From assembly GCA_002451055.1 (NCBI GenBank), contig DKBD01000248.1:11664-19920 (forward strand): a stretch of DNA of 8,257 nt, given 5' to 3'. Positions 7,637 through 8,257 of this stretch are shown here, piece after piece. The notes under the pieces were generated by a model. It ran no database searches, was not told the origin of the DNA, and saw nothing but the letters and a program-made list of their open reading frames with translations. A program made the position numbers and the translations under genes. This stretch comes from Nitrospira sp. UBA6909. Its GTDB lineage: Bacteria > Nitrospirota > Nitrospiria > Nitrospirales > Nitrospiraceae. Within the stretch, counting starts at the first letter, position 1; each line of letters starts with the position of its first letter.

Positions 7637-8013
7637 GCTGCATGGCAGAGGCTGGCCTCGATAAACACCAACTGGCTGGGGTTGATTCAAGAGAACGCGG
7701 GTTCAGTCGTCCCGTCGAATTTGAACGGGCAGGTGATCAGTATCGAGCTATCCTACGGTACGAGTCAGTCCGTATCACAACCGACCCGCATCCCACGGCG
7801 GACCATGCCTTGGTGACGCTGATCCAGGTCTTGCACAGCCAGGGATACCGGCAGCTCAGGACACAAAAGAGTTTCCAGAACGGCGTGTATCTTGGATCGC
7901 AGGAACTGTGGATCGAATATCCGGACCCTCAACCGGAACAGAAGACCCATGGAATATTCACCCTGATCGCTGGATGGTTCCGTTCCCGTGGTTCGCACAA
8001 GGAACAGCCGTGA
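7633..8013 (+). CDS. Hypothetical protein coupled to lipA
   Basis: A 126-residue protein that I do not recognise. The first ~25 residues are polar and probably disordered. The middle (about 28-98) looks like a small alpha/beta domain: strand FERAGDQYRAILRYES, helix ADHALVTLIQVLHSQGY (56-72), then strands through QNGVYLGSQELWIEY (82-96). A short hydrophobic patch, GIFTLIAGWF (107-116), near the end could be amphipathic; it is too short for a confident membrane segment. The ATG at 7633 overlaps the preceding stop as ATGA; a second in-frame ATG at 7642, preceded by GGATGAG, is an equally good start and would remove three residues. The stop overlaps the GTG of lipA (GTGA). Tight coupling on both sides suggests a common task with lipA or the cell's lipoate supply, though its nature is unknown. 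Confidence 0.75.
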   Translation: MSCMAEAGLDKHQLAGVDSRERGFSRPVEFERAGDQYRAILRYESVRITTDPHPTADHALVTLIQVLHSQGYRQLRTQKSFQNGVYLGSQELWIEYPDPQPEQKTHGIFTLIAGWFRSRGSHKEQP

Positions 8014-8257
8014 GCTTTATTCCGCTTCATCAACTCAGATCCTCCGAAACGGGATCGTCTGGGGCCATCGGCGATCAGCCATCAGCGATCGGCCGACCTC
8101 GTCTTCCCCCCTGGTTCAGAATCGAGGTGCGGACCGGGTCGGATTATCTCGACATCAAGCACACGATGGAGCGGCTCCAGTTGCATACGATTTGCGAAGA
8201 GGCGAGCTGCCCAAATCGTTGGGAATGTTGGAATGCCCGTACGGCGACGTTTCTTAT
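8010..8257 (+). CDS. lipA: Lipoyl synthase, N-terminal part (3' end outside window)
   Basis: LipA is a radical SAM enzyme that inserts two sulfurs into protein-bound octanoyl groups to make lipoyl cofactors for the 2-oxoacid dehydrogenases and the glycine cleavage system. The 82 visible residues carry the family N-terminus: PRLPPWFRI (30-38), then LHTICEEASCPNRWECW (58-74), with C62, C67 and C73 in the CX4CX5C pattern that binds the auxiliary [4Fe-4S] cluster sacrificed as sulfur donor. TATFL (78-82) leads to the radical SAM CxxxCxxC, which lies beyond the window. The start is a GTG at 8010 overlapping the previous stop by 4 bp; the only in-frame ATG further on would remove the conserved PPWFR. 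Residues about 18-29 (GAIGDQPSAIGR) are encoded by a short DNA repeat and form an unusual, probably flexible insertion before the core. Confidence 0.93.
   Translation, partial: MSFIPLHQLRSSETGSSGAIGDQPSAIGRPRLPPWFRIEVRTGSDYLDIKHTMERLQLHTICEEASCPNRWECWNARTATFL
8063..8094. repeat. Short dispersed repeat inside the lipA coding region
   Basis: A 32-bp segment flanked by GGCC at both ends (8063-8066, 8091-8094), with internal direct repeats GCGATC (8071-8076, 8085-8090) and ATCAGC (8074-8079, 8081-8086). Its core AGCCATCAGC (8077-8086) is identical to that at 1108-1117 between two other genes. Here it is read in frame as part of LipA residues 18-29. It looks like one copy of a small repeat family that has entered, or arisen in, a tolerant part of the protein. 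Confidence 0.55.

Overview
The window is about 8.3 kb of compact, fairly GC-rich bacterial chromosome. It carries ordinary metabolic genes: cofactor synthesis (thiamine, biotin, lipoate), proline catabolism and iron-sulfur protein handling. The gene mix, the short PutA without a repressor domain, and the AGCCATCAGC-type short repeats suggest Nitrospira or a close relative in Nitrospirota. That assignment rests on memory of the style of those genomes and was not checked by a search. No tRNA, rRNA, CRISPR array, transposase, integrase or phage gene is visible. No stretch longer than about 210 bases lacks a gene, and that one may hold a small gene.

Left part (1-2038): the C-terminal part of thiE (+) converges on a minus-strand pair, a FabG-like short-chain dehydrogenase followed downstream by bioD. 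The thiE and bioD ends overlap by 20 bp. The 108-bp gap between the dehydrogenase and bioD holds short repeats, including three GCGTAT hexamers exactly 21 bp apart. A 132-bp divergent intergenic region separates the dehydrogenase from the next plus-strand gene.

Middle part (2039-5782): a plus-strand gene for a secreted protein of unknown function, with an EF-hand-like DxDxDGxxD loop, converges on putA (-). PutA is a 984-residue bifunctional proline dehydrogenase / glutamate semialdehyde dehydrogenase. The two genes overlap antisense over 108 bp, in exact codon register.

Right part (5783-8257): a plus-strand series begins with a probable 48-codon small ORF. It is followed by mrp (ApbC/NBP35-type Fe-S carrier ATPase), a small Rieske [2Fe-2S] protein, two unrecognised small proteins and the start of lipA (lipoyl synthase). 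The last three genes overlap by 4 bp at each junction, which suggests translational coupling. Three of the six products bind or carry Fe-S clusters, and LipA consumes one per catalytic cycle, so an Fe-S supply theme is plausible but is inference. The lipA N-terminus contains a copy of the short repeat family, translated in frame.

I see no clearly new large system. The best leads are the two unknown proteins coupled to lipA, the 48-codon ORF before mrp, the repeat inside lipA, and the long in-register convergent overlap.
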